From Myxococcaceae bacterium JPH2 (GTDB lineage Bacteria; Myxococcota; Myxococcia; Myxococcales; Myxococcaceae): a DNA stretch of 64,000 nucleotides. The position numbers and the translations under genes were made by a program. Every line of letters begins with the position of its first letter. Position 1 is the first letter of the stretch. Under the pieces are notes generated by a model. It searched no databases, had not been told where the DNA came from, and worked only from the letters and a program-made list of their open reading frames with translations. Below are positions 30,235 through 40,009 of the stretch, one piece after another. The DNA is taken from positions 62,001 through 126,000 of the forward strand of contig JAEMGR010000026.1 of NCBI GenBank assembly GCA_016458225.1. Direction: 5' to 3'.

Positions 30235-30573
30235 ATGCGGCGAGCACCCGGCCGCTCTGCGGATTATAGAACGGAGTCCGTTGCGTCAGGCCCGATGCGC
30301 GCATGCGTCGGGTGCGGTTTGCGGCGACCCCAGGCGGAGCTGACCCGGTTCGTGGTAGGTCCCCAGGGCGTCGTGGTCGCGGACGGGAAACGGAGACTGC
30401 CCGGAAGAGGTGCGTACCTCTGCGGTGCCGGTTGTCTGACGGCGGCGCTGAAGCGGAAGGCGTTTGGACGTGCCTTTCGTGGAAAGGCGGGGCAGGTTGA
30501 CCCGTCGCAGCTCGGGCGTGCATGGAAGCCTGGGTCAGAGGGTGGTGGTGGGGTGTCGGGGGGGAGTGGGTAA
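30235..30573 (+). CDS. YlxR-family (DUF448) RNA-binding-like protein
   Basis: The 112-residue protein has the DUF448 core MRACVGCGLRRPQAELTRFV, RLPGRGAYLCG and LKRKAFGRAFR. YlxR proteins sit almost always between nusA and infB and are thought to bind RNA or modulate RNase P; the function here is by family. Before the ATG is a strong AGGAGGAAGGGG site. A glycine-rich C-terminal tail follows. The hairpin GAGTGG/CCACTC around its stop codon (30564-30585) lies before infB. Confidence 0.92.
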   Translation: MRRAPGRSADYRTESVASGPMRACVGCGLRRPQAELTRFVVGPQGVVVADGKRRLPGRGAYLCGAGCLTAALKRKAFGRAFRGKAGQVDPSQLGRAWKPGSEGGGGVSGGSG

Positions 30574-30654
30574 TACGGACCACTCGCACACATTTTCGGG
30601 TTTGGACTAGGGTGCTGCGCCCCGGTATCGGCGGAGCAGAAGGCCAATCAAAGT

Positions 30655-33600
30655 ATGTCGAAGAAGCGCGTCCACGAAATCGCCAAGGAGCTCAAGAGCC
30701 ACGGGATTGAGCTCGACAACAAGGAGGTCGTCACCGAGCTCGCTGGGCTCGGTTACGACGTCAAGAGCCACTCGTCCTCGCTCGATGACGACCAAGCGAC
30801 CGCTGCCGTCCAGAAGATCTTGGACAAGCGCAAGCCCAAGCAGGCCGCTCCTCCCGTGGCGGCCAAGGGCTTCGTCGTGCGCCGCAAGGTGGGTCCGCCC
30901 GCCGGGGCGTCCGCCGACTCCATGAGCGACGGGTCGCACGGCGCGGCCGAGTCCGCTCCGGAGGCGTACGAGCCCGCCATGGAGGCGCCCGCCGCTGTCG
31001 AGGCGGAGCCCGCCCATGTGGCCGCGCCGTCTGCGGCCGAGCCTCCTCCCTCCGTCGAGGCGCCTCGCGCCGCTGAGGCCTCGGCGTCCGAGGCTCCGGC
31101 TGCTGTCGCCGCGCCTCAAGTTCCTCCTTCCGCCGCTGAGGCGACCCCGGCCCCCGAGGCCCCGGTCGCTGCGGCAACTGCAGCAACTTCCCCGCCTCCC
31201 GCCCCCACGCCGCCCCCGGCCGTGGAGGCTCCTCGCGCAGCGGCGCCGCCTCCGGCCGCGCCTCTGCGCACGCCTGCCCAGGAGAGTACCCACTTGCCCC
31301 AACCCCCCTCGCGGTCACCCGTTCCACCCACCGTTCGGACGCCTTCCTCTTCCTCGTCGACGTCCGCGACGGTCATCTCCCGCGGATCCGGCTACGTGCC
31401 GCGCGTCGGTGGTCCTGGGGGCGGCCGTCCGGGTGGACCCGGTGGTCCTGGCGGTCGTCCGGGTGGTCCCGGCGGTCCGGGTGGACGCCCGGGTGGACCC
31501 GGTGGCCCTGGCGGTCGTCCGGGTGGTCCTGGTGGGCAGGGTGGACGCCCAGGCGCGCCCATGCAGGGACGTCCGGGCCAGGGGCCCGTGCGCCCCTCGA
31601 GCCCTCTGCAGGCGACGGGTTCTCCTTCGTCGCAGCCCGCGGTTCCGGGCGGTCCCACCATCATGGTGGGCGGCATCCCGCACGCCCCGGTGGCTCCGGG
31701 CGCCGCTCCGGCGCGCCCCACGGCCACGCAGGCCGTCGTCATCTCGCGTCCGCTCATCCAGGTTCGCCGGGTGACGCCGACCACGACCCAGGCCAAGCAG
31801 TACCCCATGGCTCCGGGTCGCACGGCGCTCGGCACCGAGAAGCGTGAGTACAAGGTCGTCCCGGATCACCTGGGCCGTGGCCGCGAACTGGTGGACGTCT
31901 CCAAGAACAAGGAGCGGGGCCAGCGCAAGCGCACGGGGGGTGAGACCACCAGCGTGTCGAAGCAGGAACTGTCCGACATGGTCTGGGGGCGGGTCGCCAT
32001 CCCCATTCGCGGCAAGAAGAAGAAGCCGACGAAGAAGGGCGCCAAGACCCAGATCACCCAGATGGCCGAGGAGAAGAAGGTCATCAAGATCCAGGAGGGC
32101 ATCAGCGTCTCCGACCTGGGGCAGCGCATGGGCGTGCGCACCGCGGACATCATCAAGAAGCTGATGGGCATGCAGAAGATGGCCACGGCGAATCAGGTCA
32201 TCGACTCGGCCACCGCGGAGCTCATCGCCATCGAGTACGGCTGGAAGATCGAGCGCGTGGGCTTCGAAGTGGAGGACTACCTGCCCGAGGTGGTCGCCCG
32301 TCCCGAGGACGAGCGTCCGCGCCCGCCGGTCGTCACCATCATGGGCCACGTCGACCACGGAAAGACGAGCCTCCTGGACGCGATCCGGCAGGCCAACGTG
32401 GCGAGCGGCGAGGCCGGTGGCATCACCCAGCACATCGGCGCGTACAGCGTGACGACGGCGCGCGGTGACGTGACGTTCCTGGATACGCCGGGCCACGAGG
32501 CCTTCACGTCCATGCGCGCTCGCGGCGCGAACGTGACGGACATCGTGGTGCTGGTGGTGGCCGCCGACGACGGCGTGATGCCGCAGACGGTGGAGGCCAT
32601 CAAGCACGCCAAGCAGGCCGAAGTGCCCATCGTCGTCGCCATCAACAAGATCGACGTGCCGGGCGCCAACCTGGACCGCGTGAAGAAGGACCTGGCCAAC
32701 CACGAGCTGACGCCCGAGGAGTGGGGCGGCGACACCATCATGGTGCCCGTCTCGGCCAAGACGAAGCAGAACCTGGACCTGCTGCTGGAGAACTTGGCCC
32801 TGCAGGCCGAGGTGCTCGAGCTGACGGCCAACCCGACGCGTCCGTCGGTGGGCGCCATCGTCGAGGCGAAGCTGGAGCGCGGCCGGGGCCCGGTGGCCAC
32901 GGTGCTGGTGCAGGAGGGCACGCTGAAGCTGGGCGACGCCATCGTCACCGGAACGCACTACGGCCGAGTCCGCGCGATGAACAACAGCCGTGGCGAGCAG
33001 GTGAAGGAAGTCAAGCCGGGCTACTGCGCGGAGGTCGTCGGTCTGTCCGGCGTGCCCACCGCGGGCGACGCCATCAACGTGGTGTCCGACGAGAAGGCGG
33101 CCAAGCAGATCGCCGAGCACCGCGGCATGAAGGAGCGTCAGTCCGAGCTCAGCAACGTCAGCCGCGAGTCGCTGGAGCAGCTGTTCGCCAAGACGAAGGC
33201 GGGCGGCGGTCCCAAGGAGCTGCGCGTCGTCATCAAGGCGGACGTGCAGGGCTCGGCGGAGGCGGTGCGCCAGGCGGTGGAGAAGCTGTCCACGCACAAG
33301 GTCCGGACGGAGATCATCCAGACCGGCGTGGGCGCCATCACCGAGACGGACGTCATGCGCGCGGGTGCCTCGAAGGGCCTCGTCGTGGGCTTCAACGTGA
33401 AGCCCGAGTCCGGCGCGGAGGCCGCGGCCAAGGCTCAAGAGGTGAAGCTCCAGACGTACTCCATCATCTACGAACTCATCGATGGGGTTCGGACGCGGAT
33501 GGAGGAGCTCCTGGAGCCCATCCGCACCGAGCGCAAGCTGGGTCGCGCGGAGGTGCGCAACACCTTCAACGTGCCCCGCCTGGGAACGATCGCCGGTGCC

Positions 33601-33828
33601 GCCGTGTTGGATGGCGTCATCAAGCGTGGCTCGCTCGTGCGCCTCATGCGCGAGAACAAGCAGTTGTTCGCAGGGAAGATGGCCTCGTTGCGTCGCTTCA
33701 AGGATGACGTCAAGGAGGTCGCGCAGGGCTTCGAATGCGGTATCGGCATCGAGAACTTCAACGACCTCAAGCCCGGTGACATCATCGAGGCCTACGAGAT
33801 CGAAGAGACTCGCCAGAGCCTCAACTAG
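30655..33828 (+). CDS. infB: Translation initiation factor IF-2
   Basis: The 1057-residue protein is longer than E. coli IF-2 (890) owing to an Ala/Pro-rich segment (residues 85-250) and a Gly/Pro/Arg-rich tract near 255-305 built of GGRPGGPGG repeats. The G domain starts near 558: [12 protein letters not shown] (G1), DTPGHEAF (G3), NKID (G4), SAK (G5). Domains II, III and C2, the fMet-tRNA-binding part, follow normally. The ATG begins [17 protein letters not shown], a typical IF2 N-terminal helix. It is in the standard nusA-ylxR-infB order. Confidence 0.97.
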   Translation: MSKKRVHEIAKELKSHGIELDNKEVVTELAGLGYDVKSHSSSLDDDQATAAVQKILDKRKPKQAAPPVAAKGFVVRRKVGPPAGASADSMSDGSHGAAESAPEAYEPAMEAPAAVEAEPAHVAAPSAAEPPPSVEAPRAAEASASEAPAAVAAPQVPPSAAEATPAPEAPVAAATAATSPPPAPTPPPAVEAPRAAAPPPAAPLRTPAQESTHLPQPPSRSPVPPTVRTPSSSSSTSATVISRGSGYVPRVGGPGGGRPGGPGGPGGRPGGPGGPGGRPGGPGGPGGRPGGPGGQGGRPGAPMQGRPGQGPVRPSSPLQATGSPSSQPAVPGGPTIMVGGIPHAPVAPGAAPARPTATQAVVISRPLIQVRRVTPTTTQAKQYPMAPGRTALGTEKREYKVVPDHLGRGRELVDVSKNKERGQRKRTGGETTSVSKQELSDMVWGRVAIPIRGKKKKPTKKGAKTQITQMAEEKKVIKIQEGISVSDLGQRMGVRTADIIKKLMGMQKMATANQVIDSATAELIAIEYGWKIERVGFEVEDYLPEVVARPEDERPRPPVVTIMGHVDHGKTSLLDAIRQANVASGEAGGITQHIGAYSVTTARGDVTFLDTPGHEAFTSMRARGANVTDIVVLVVAADDGVMPQTVEAIKHAKQAEVPIVVAINKIDVPGANLDRVKKDLANHELTPEEWGGDTIMVPVSAKTKQNLDLLLENLALQAEVLELTANPTRPSVGAIVEAKLERGRGPVATVLVQEGTLKLGDAIVTGTHYGRVRAMNNSRGEQVKEVKPGYCAEVVGLSGVPTAGDAINVVSDEKAAKQIAEHRGMKERQSELSNVSRESLEQLFAKTKAGGGPKELRVVIKADVQGSAEAVRQAVEKLSTHKVRTEIIQTGVGAITETDVMRAGASKGLVVGFNVKPESGAEAAAKAQEVKLQTYSIIYELIDGVRTRMEELLEPIRTERKLGRAEVRNTFNVPRLGTIAGAAVLDGVIKRGSLVRLMRENKQLFAGKMASLRRFKDDVKEVAQGFECGIGIENFNDLKPGDIIEAYEIEETRQSLN

Positions 33829-33854
33829 CTGAGGCGCTGAGCACCCTCGACGCC

Positions 33855-33929
33855 CCCTGGGAAGGAACCCAACCTTCCCAGGGCTGACGATGCTGTGACG
33901 ACCCTCTCTTGAGAGGGAGGTCGTCCAGC
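33855..33929 (+). promoter_or_regulatory. Two consecutive stem-loops between infB and DUF503 gene
   Basis: The first is an 11-bp perfect stem, CCCTGGGAAGG/CCTTCCCAGGG, with loop AACCCAA. The second (33892-33929) pairs GCTG-GACGACC with GGTCGTC-CAGC and continues with CTCTC/GAGAG. Neither is followed by a T-run. They lie 26 nt after the infB stop and end 14 nt before the next ATG, fitting an RNA processing site, a partial terminator or a translational control element. Confidence 0.6.
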
Positions 33930-33942
33930 ATGGGGGACATTC

Positions 33943-34539
33943 ATGTTTGTAGGTGTCGCACGCCTCACCCTGCAGATTCCGGACAGCGCGTCGCTGAAGT
34001 CCAAGCGGCAGGTTCTCCGCCGGGTGATGGATCGCGTGAAGGCCCGTTTCAACGTGGCCGTGGCCGAGGTGGATGAGCAGGATCTCTGGCAGAAGGCCGC
34101 GGTCGGGCTCTCCGTGGTCGGCAATGACCGCCGCCACGTGGACGAGCAGATGGAGAAGATCATCCACTTCGTGGAAGAGATGTACGTGGCGCCCCTGATG
34201 GCTCGGGAGACGGAGATTGTCGCCTTTGGCGATCAGCTCTTCTCCGGGGCGGGCGCCCCTGAGCGTGTTCGCACGGAGCGCCTGTCGGCGGAGGACGCGG
34301 ATGAACCCGCGTCTATCGAGGCGGCGAGCGCGCACACCGAAGCGGCGATCGCCCGGTTCCTGCGCGGCGACCGCTCGCTGGCGGAGGCCGAGGGGATGGG
34401 GACGTGGGAGGAGCGGCATGACGGGGCCTCGTCCGGCCCTGTGGTGCGCCCGGTGCCCGGTGGCGCTGAGATGACCCTGGACGAAGCGCGGGCCCGGGCC
34501 CGCTCGCTGCGCAACCCACGAGATTGGGAGAAGAAATGA
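33943..34539 (+). CDS. DUF503 protein with long C-terminal extension
   Basis: The first 95 residues are a DUF503 domain ([50 protein letters not shown]). Family members are normally about 95 residues and are found next to rbfA in many genomes, with unknown role. The remaining 100 residues are Ala/Glu/Arg-rich and probably flexible, a lineage addition. The ATGA at the end couples it to rbfA. The upstream hairpins may control it. Confidence 0.88.
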   Translation: MFVGVARLTLQIPDSASLKSKRQVLRRVMDRVKARFNVAVAEVDEQDLWQKAAVGLSVVGNDRRHVDEQMEKIIHFVEEMYVAPLMARETEIVAFGDQLFSGAGAPERVRTERLSAEDADEPASIEAASAHTEAAIARFLRGDRSLAEAEGMGTWEERHDGASSGPVVRPVPGGAEMTLDEARARARSLRNPRDWEKK

Positions 34540-34895
34540 CGACGCATTCACGCCCTGAGCGCGTGGGGCAGGAAATCCAGGCGGCCGTGGCCGACCTGCT
34601 GGCGCGGGGCTCGCTGCGGGATCCCCGCATCGGCTACATCACCATCACCGGCGTGAAGGTCTCTCCGGACCTGCGCGTGGCCCGTGTGTACTACTCGATG
34701 CTTGGCACCGAGAAGGAGCGCTCCGACACGCAGGAGGGGTTGGATGCGGCGAAGGGCTTCGTGCGCCGTGAGGTGACGTCGGTGGTGAAGCTGCGCGTGT
34801 CGCCGGAAATCTTCTTCTCCTTCGATGCGTCCATTGGCGAGGGCGACAAGATCGATCGTCTCCTGCGCGAGGTCCGGGGCAAGGAAGGCTGGTAG
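34536..34895 (+). CDS. rbfA: 30S ribosome-binding factor RbfA
   Basis: The 119-residue KH-like protein assists 16S rRNA maturation and cold adaptation. Conserved parts are [38 protein letters not shown] and [11 protein letters not shown]. Its ATG overlaps the DUF503 gene stop (ATGA); an in-frame ATG 12 nt upstream would begin inside that gene and is less likely. truB starts 32 nt downstream. Confidence 0.96.
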   Translation: MTTHSRPERVGQEIQAAVADLLARGSLRDPRIGYITITGVKVSPDLRVARVYYSMLGTEKERSDTQEGLDAAKGFVRREVTSVVKLRVSPEIFFSFDASIGEGDKIDRLLREVRGKEGW

Positions 34896-34927
34896 TTCCT
34901 CGCTCGGCCCCCCATCATAGGTACGGC

Positions 34928-35794
34928 ATGGACGGCGTCCTGGTCATCGACAAGCCGACTGGACCCACGTCATTCGACGTGGTCCGGCAGGTGCGCACCC
35001 TCCTGAAGGTGAAGAAGGCGGGCCACACGGGGACCCTGGACCCCATGGCCACCGGTGTGTTGCCGGTGTGCTTGGGAGACGCCACCAAGGTGGCGGGCTA
35101 CATCACCGAGGGCGACAAGGCCTACGACGCCGTCGTGCGCCTGGGGCAGGAGACGGACACCCAGGACGCGCAGGGCAAGGTGCTGGCGACGGCGCCCGTC
35201 CCCGCGCTCACGGCGGCGCTGCTGGAGTCCGCGCTCACGTCCTTTCGGGGGACGTTCGAGCAGGTCCCGCCGATGTACTCGGCGGTGAAGGTGGCGGGCA
35301 AACGACTCTACGAGCTGGCTCGGGCCGGCGAGGAGATCGAGCGCGCCAGCCGCACCGTCACGGTGTACGAGCTGGTGCTGCGCGACTTCTCGGCGGATCG
35401 CCTGTGGCTGTCCGTGCGCTGCTCCAAGGGCTTCTTCGTGCGCACGCTGGCCGCGGACCTGGGGCGCGCGCTCGGATGTGGCGCGCATCTCGAGTCGCTG
35501 CGGCGGACCGGAAGCGGTCCCTTCACGCTGGCGCGGGCCCTGCCGCTCGCGGAGCTGGGCGCGCTGGCGGCGGCGGGCGCGGTGGCCGGGCGGCTCGTCT
35601 CCATGTCGGACGCGCTCACGGAGCTGCCGGCGGTGCGCGTGTCCGCGGAGGATGCGCGTCGCGTCTCGCATGGTGTGCCGGTGGAAGTGTCGCCGGTGCC
35701 CGGGCGGGTGCGCGTGCTCGGTCCCGAGGATGCGCTGCTCGCGGTGGGCGAGGTCGTCTCGGGCCGGCTGCGCTACCTGCGCGTGCTCGTCTGA
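34928..35794 (+). CDS. truB: tRNA pseudouridine(55) synthase TruB
   Basis: The 288-residue enzyme isomerises U55 of the T-loop of elongator tRNAs. The catalytic Asp lies in GHTGTLDPMATGVLPVCLG; VLVIDKPTGPTSFDVV at the N-terminus and RCSKGFFVRTLAADLG are also conserved. The C-terminal 65 residues form a PUA-like part. It follows rbfA as in most bacteria. Confidence 0.97.
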   Translation: MDGVLVIDKPTGPTSFDVVRQVRTLLKVKKAGHTGTLDPMATGVLPVCLGDATKVAGYITEGDKAYDAVVRLGQETDTQDAQGKVLATAPVPALTAALLESALTSFRGTFEQVPPMYSAVKVAGKRLYELARAGEEIERASRTVTVYELVLRDFSADRLWLSVRCSKGFFVRTLAADLGRALGCGAHLESLRRTGSGPFTLARALPLAELGALAAAGAVAGRLVSMSDALTELPAVRVSAEDARRVSHGVPVEVSPVPGRVRVLGPEDALLAVGEVVSGRLRYLRVLV

Positions 35795-35809
35795 CGGAGC
35801 GCGCGGCCC

Positions 35810-36136
35810 GTGTTCCCCTCCCAGGAAGTGACCGTGGTGGTGGCCCCAGCGCTGCGCGGCGCCTTTGACGGCCGGCGCGAGCTGCGCCTGGGCGTGCCAG
35901 TGCCCTCGTCGGTGGGCGACGTGGTGGAGACCCTGCTGAAGCTCTATCCCAGCGCGCGCAAGCTCTTGCTGAGTGAGCGGGCGGGCGGGCCGGCGGTCTA
36001 CCTGCACCTGGCGCTGGACGCGGGGGCCGGCGAGGCGTGGGCGCAGGAGGTGTCCGAGCCAGCCCAAGGCCGCACGCTGTACGTCTTCGCACTGTCGCGC
36101 CCGTCGCCTGGTGGGCGTGCGGGCGTCGATGGTTGA
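35810..36136 (+). CDS. MoaD/ThiS-like ubiquitin-fold small protein
   Basis: The 108-residue protein resembles beta-grasp sulfur-carrier proteins: [20 protein letters not shown], then [20 protein letters not shown] and a final strand [14 protein letters not shown]. The usual extreme C-terminal Gly-Gly is not at the end; a GG is followed by RAGVDG. That makes a sulfur-carrier role uncertain unless it is trimmed. The GTG start lies 15 nt after truB. Its position between truB and rpsO is not the usual order, in which truB is followed by ribF and rpsO. Confidence 0.6.
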   Translation: MFPSQEVTVVVAPALRGAFDGRRELRLGVPVPSSVGDVVETLLKLYPSARKLLLSERAGGPAVYLHLALDAGAGEAWAQEVSEPAQGRTLYVFALSRPSPGGRAGVDG

Positions 36137-36161
36137 CCCTACGGGGTGTGAAGCTTATAAG
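36133..36161 (+). promoter_or_regulatory. Sigma-70-type promoter for rpsO
   Basis: TTGACC and TATAAG are separated by exactly 17 nt, the best housekeeping promoter match I saw in the window. The -35 begins inside the last codons of the preceding gene. Transcription should start near 36168, giving a leader of about 90 nt before the rpsO ATG. Confidence 0.72.
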
Positions 36162-36258
36162 CCCCCCGCTCGTTAGAAGCACATGGCCGGGTCTGTACCC
36201 CTCCGCGGACCCAGGCGACGCGAGCAGTTACCCCGGAGCGGGCACGAGGTTGAAGTCC

Positions 36259-36528
36259 ATGTCGTTGCATCACGAGCGCAAGACCGAGCTGGTGTCGAAG
36301 TTCCGTACCCACGAGACGGACACGGGCTCTCCCGAGGTGCAGGTGGCGCTGCTGTCCGAGCGCATCAACATGCTCACCGAGCACTTCAAGACCCACAAGA
36401 AGGACCACCACTCTCGGCGCGGTCTGCTGAAGCTGGTGGGCCAGCGCCGCCGGTTGCTGGACTACCTGAAGACGAAGGATGTGGCCCGATACAAGAAGCT
36501 CATCGAGGGCCTCGGCATCCGCAAGTAA
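36259..36528 (+). CDS. rpsO: 30S ribosomal protein S15
   Basis: The 89-residue protein is standard S15, binding the central domain of 16S rRNA. It begins [15 protein letters not shown] and includes [40 protein letters not shown] and [15 protein letters not shown]. The upstream open frame of 74 codons is not family-like. It has its own promoter and an intrinsic terminator. S15 often represses its own translation through the leader; the roughly 90-nt leader could allow this. Confidence 0.98.
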   Translation: MSLHHERKTELVSKFRTHETDTGSPEVQVALLSERINMLTEHFKTHKKDHHSRRGLLKLVGQRRRLLDYLKTKDVARYKKLIEGLGIRK

Positions 36529-36542
36529 GCACTTGAAGCACC

Positions 36543-36578
36543 CGGGGCGCTGGCACACACCAGCGCCCCGCGCGTTTT
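36543..36578 (+). terminator. Intrinsic terminator after rpsO
   Basis: CGGGGCGCTGG pairs with CCAGCGCCCCG (11 bp) across CACACA, then CGCGTTTT. It starts 15 nt after the rpsO stop and separates rpsO from pnp. Confidence 0.85.
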
Positions 36579-36895
36579 GAAGAGGAAGTAGACGTCGCAG
36601 CACGAGGGTGAGGGGCGGGCAAGGGAGTGGTGCCGGCGGGGTTTTTGGTTTCCGTTCGGACCGGCCGACCTGAAGTCTTGGGTGGGCGGGTGCGATCAGG
36701 GATCAAGAGTTCCGCGACATCCCTCCGGCGCTCCGCAACGGAGCCCTTCGCAGTACAGGCCGCGGTTGCCTGTCATGCGCCTGTCCCAGGCCCTGGCGAC
36801 CGCTCAATCCATGAAGGCCCCTTCCGGGCGGCCCGGCCCCACCATGGGGTGGCCGTGTCTGGCGCGGGTCTTCGCCCCCAGCAGGACACAGAGGC
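36579..36895 (+). promoter_or_regulatory. Long pnp upstream region with hairpins
   Basis: This stretch of about 315 nt holds no convincing gene. It includes GCTCCG/CGGAGC with a three-base loop (36729-36743) and a CGGCC...ACC/GGT...GGCCG stem near 36833-36857. I see no clear promoter. In enteric bacteria the pnp leader is cut by RNase III and PNPase for autoregulation; a similar role here is only a suggestion. Confidence 0.35.
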
Positions 36896-39067
36896 GTGAA
36901 GGACATGCTGAAGAAGAGCGTCAAGATTGGCGAGAGCGAGCTGAGCATCGAGGTGGGTCGTCTGGCCAAGCAGGCCGACGGCGCCGTGGTGGTTCGCTAT
37001 GGCGACACCATGCTGCTCGTCACGGCGGTGAGCGCGCGCGAGAAGAAGGACGTCGACTTCCTCCCGCTCACCGTGGAGTACCAGGAGAAGCTGTACTCGG
37101 CGGGCCGCATCCCCGGCAGCTACTTCAAGCGCGAGGGTCGGCTCACGGAGAAGGAGACGCTGGCCAGCCGTCTGGTGGACCGCTCGTGCCGCCCGCTGTT
37201 CCCGGATGGGTACGCGTACGAGACGCAGGTCATCGCGAGCGTCATCTCCGCGGATCCGGAGAACGAGGGCGACATCCACGGCATCACCGGCGCGTCCGCG
37301 GCGCTGTGGGTGTCGGACATCCCGTTCAACGGTCCCATCGCGGGCATCCGCGTGGGCCGCGTGGCGGGTCAGCTCGTCGCCAACCCCACGCTGAAGCAGC
37401 GTGAGCAGAGCGACCTGGACCTGGTGATGGCCGTCAGCCGCGAGGCCATCGTCATGGTGGAGGGTGGCGCCGAGGAGGTCAGCGAGGCGGACATGGTGGC
37501 CGCGCTCGAGTTCGGCTTCAAGTCGGCCCAGCCCGCGCTGGACCTGCAGGACGAGCTGCGCCGCGAGCTGAAGAAGACGGTGCGCGCGTTCGACAAGGGC
37601 GCGGCGGTGGATGACGCCCTGCGCGCCAAGGTGCGCGAGCTGGCGATGGACGGCATCAAGGCCGGCTACTCGGTGAACGAGAAGGGCGCGCGCTACGAGG
37701 CGCTGGGCAAGGCGAAGAAGGAGACCGTCGCCAAGCTGAAGGAGCAGATGGGCGACGCCTTCACGCCGCTCGTCGAGAAGCACGCCAAGTCGGTGGTCGA
37801 GGACCTGAAGTACGAGCACATGCGCGAGCTCACCGTGAACGGTGGCCGCATCGGTGGCCGCGGTCACGACGTGGTGCGCTCCATCACCTGTGAAGTGGGC
37901 GTGCTCCCGCGCACCCACGGCAGCGCGGTGTTCACCCGTGGCGAGACGCAGGCGCTCGTGGTGGCCACGCTCGGCACCAGCGAGGACGAGCAGCGGTTGG
38001 AGCTGCTGAGCGGCATGGCGTTCAAGCGCTTCATGCTGCACTACAACTTCCCGCCGTTCAGCGTGAACGAGACCAAGCCGCTGCGCGGCCCGGGCCGGCG
38101 TGAGATTGGCCACGGCGCCCTGGCGGAGCGCGCGCTGCGCAACATGGTCCCGAAGAGCGAGTCGTTCCCCTACACGGTTCGCCTCGTGTCGGACATCCTC
38201 GAGTCCAACGGCTCCTCGTCCATGGCCTCGGTGTGCGGTGGCACGCTGGCGCTGATGGACGCGGGCGTCCCCATCAAGTCGCCGGTGGCCGGCATCGCCA
38301 TGGGTCTGGTGAAGGAGGGCGAGAAGGTCGCCATCCTGTCGGACATCCTCGGTGACGAGGACCACCTGGGCGACATGGACTTCAAGGTCTGTGGCACCAC
38401 GAAGGGCATCACGTCCATCCAGATGGACATCAAGATCACCGGCCTCACCACGGAGATCATGAGCCGCGCGCTGGAGCAGGCGCGCCAGGGCCGCATCCAC
38501 ATCCTGGGCGAGATGCTCAAGACGCTGGCGGTGCCGCGCAAGGAGATCAGCCAGTACGCGCCGCGCATCACGACCATCCAGATTCGTCCCGAGTTCATCA
38601 AGAACGTCATCGGGCCGGGCGGCAAGGTCATCAAGGACATCATCGCCCGCACGGGTGCCGCGATTAACATCGAGGACAGCGGCCGGGTGGACATCGCGAG
38701 CGCCAACGGCGATTCCGTGAAGGCGGCCATCGCGATGATCCAGGCGCTCACGCGCGAGGCGGAGATCGGGAAGATCTACACGGGCACGGTGCGGAAGATC
38801 GCCGAGTTCGGCGCCTTCGTGGAGTTGTTCCCGGGCACCGACGGCCTCATCCACATCTCCGAGCTGTCCGACAAGCGCGTCAAGAGCGTGTCCGACGTGC
38901 TGAAGGAGGGCGACGAGGTGCTGGTGAAGGTCGTCAGCATCGACAAGACGGGCAAGATTCGTCTGTCGCGCAAGGAGGCCATGGCCGAGCGCGCTGCCAC
39001 GCAGCAGCAGGGCGCCGAGGCCGTTGCCGCCGCCCCCGCGGCCACGCAGCCGGACGCGAAGGCCTAA
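36896..39067 (+). CDS. pnp: Polyribonucleotide nucleotidyltransferase (PNPase)
   Basis: The 723-residue enzyme degrades RNA 3' to 5' using phosphate. It has two RNase PH domains (the second with catalytic Asp residues in [17 protein letters not shown]), a linking alpha domain, a KH domain ([20 protein letters not shown]) and an S1 domain ([20 protein letters not shown]). The GTG at VKDMLKK has AGGA 9 nt upstream; an ATG 9 nt later ([10 protein letters not shown]) is an equally good start. A strong intrinsic terminator follows. Confidence 0.97.
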   Translation: MKDMLKKSVKIGESELSIEVGRLAKQADGAVVVRYGDTMLLVTAVSAREKKDVDFLPLTVEYQEKLYSAGRIPGSYFKREGRLTEKETLASRLVDRSCRPLFPDGYAYETQVIASVISADPENEGDIHGITGASAALWVSDIPFNGPIAGIRVGRVAGQLVANPTLKQREQSDLDLVMAVSREAIVMVEGGAEEVSEADMVAALEFGFKSAQPALDLQDELRRELKKTVRAFDKGAAVDDALRAKVRELAMDGIKAGYSVNEKGARYEALGKAKKETVAKLKEQMGDAFTPLVEKHAKSVVEDLKYEHMRELTVNGGRIGGRGHDVVRSITCEVGVLPRTHGSAVFTRGETQALVVATLGTSEDEQRLELLSGMAFKRFMLHYNFPPFSVNETKPLRGPGRREIGHGALAERALRNMVPKSESFPYTVRLVSDILESNGSSSMASVCGGTLALMDAGVPIKSPVAGIAMGLVKEGEKVAILSDILGDEDHLGDMDFKVCGTTKGITSIQMDIKITGLTTEIMSRALEQARQGRIHILGEMLKTLAVPRKEISQYAPRITTIQIRPEFIKNVIGPGGKVIKDIIARTGAAINIEDSGRVDIASANGDSVKAAIAMIQALTREAEIGKIYTGTVRKIAEFGAFVELFPGTDGLIHISELSDKRVKSVSDVLKEGDEVLVKVVSIDKTGKIRLSRKEAMAERAATQQQGAEAVAAAPAATQPDAKA

Positions 39068-39092
39068 GCCTCTCGCTTTCGCGCGGTGACTT

Positions 39093-39133
39093 CGCCCCTT
39101 TCCGCCACGATGCGGGAAGGGGCGTTTTCTTTT
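39093..39133 (+). terminator. Strong intrinsic terminator after pnp
   Basis: CGCCCCTTTCCGC pairs with GCGGGAAGGGGCG (13 bp, one G-U) around CACGAT, followed by TTTTCTTTT. It closes the translation/RNA gene block. Confidence 0.92.
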
Positions 39134-39205
39134 CCGAAGGTCCGCGCTTAGACCGGTGATGGGGGCTCGTGCGTAGATGCGAGCGCGCCATCTTGGAGGG
39201 CCTTC

Positions 39206-40000
39206 GTGTCGCCTCGACCTCCCGCCGCCTCCGCGCGGCCCACCAGCTTCTTGAGCGATGTGTCGCGGCTGCTGGGAGGCCTGCGCTGGGTGTTCATGCC
39301 CCTGGGGCTGCTGGCGCTGGTGGCGGTGGGCGTGCACGCGGCGGCGAACACGCTGGATGACCGACTGCTGTGGGCGGTGGATCGGGCCGACGCGGCGTTC
39401 GACCACTTCGTGGGCCGGTGGGATGCCACCGCGTTCCTGGTCGACTGGGTGTCGCTGGCGCGGCGCACGCGCATTGCTCGCGCGTTGGCGCTGGCGTGGG
39501 AGCTGTCCGCGGACCTGATGCTGGCGCTGCCCGCGCTGGGCTATCGCGAGCGCGCTCCGGCGACAGGGGCCGAGGCGTGGCGCGCGGCCCTGGGGCAGGA
39601 GGATTCGCCCTCGTGGCGGGCCCTGTGGACGCGCTGCCTTCGCCAGCCCACGCCCATGCGGTGGATCCGCCCGCTGGCCACGGCGGCGGTGGCGCTGGCG
39701 GGGGCGTGCGCGGTGGCGCGGCTCGTTCAGGGAACGGTGTACCTGTCGTGGCGCGAGCTGATGGGCGATGGGGCGGCGCACGTGGCCGCGCGAGGGCTCG
39801 CGCTCGGGGCGCTGGGGGGCGTGTTGGCTTCGCTGGGCTGGCGCGCGGTGCTGCGCAACCTCCAGCATGCGGATGCGGTCTGTGCGGCGGAGTCGGGCCG
39901 GCGCGCGTGGACGCGGGGCCTCTTGGGATGCGCGCTCGTGGTTCCCTTGGCGATCGCGGCCGTGGTGGATGCCTCGCCCGTGCTGTCCTTCCTGCGGTGA
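39206..40000 (+). CDS. Multi-pass membrane protein, function unknown
   Basis: The 264-residue protein has about four hydrophobic helices: WVFMPLGLLALVAVGVHAAA (about 28-48), LATAAVALAGACAVARLV (about 153-170), LALGALGGVLASLGWRAV, and GLLGCALVVPLAIAAVV near the C-terminus. No known domain is recognised. The GTG start has a good GGAGGG site 6 nt upstream. The M23 peptidase gene starts 9 nt after its stop, so it may belong to the same envelope function; that is inferred. Confidence 0.72.
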   Translation: MSPRPPAASARPTSFLSDVSRLLGGLRWVFMPLGLLALVAVGVHAAANTLDDRLLWAVDRADAAFDHFVGRWDATAFLVDWVSLARRTRIARALALAWELSADLMLALPALGYRERAPATGAEAWRAALGQEDSPSWRALWTRCLRQPTPMRWIRPLATAAVALAGACAVARLVQGTVYLSWRELMGDGAAHVAARGLALGALGGVLASLGWRAVLRNLQHADAVCAAESGRRAWTRGLLGCALVVPLAIAAVVDASPVLSFLR

Positions 40001-40009
40001 CGAGGGGCC

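Noticed and set aside
31315-34551. A 1078-codon minus-strand frame opposite infB
   Set aside because: It mirrors infB codon bias; infB has all IF-2 domains and the opposite product has no recognisable domain.
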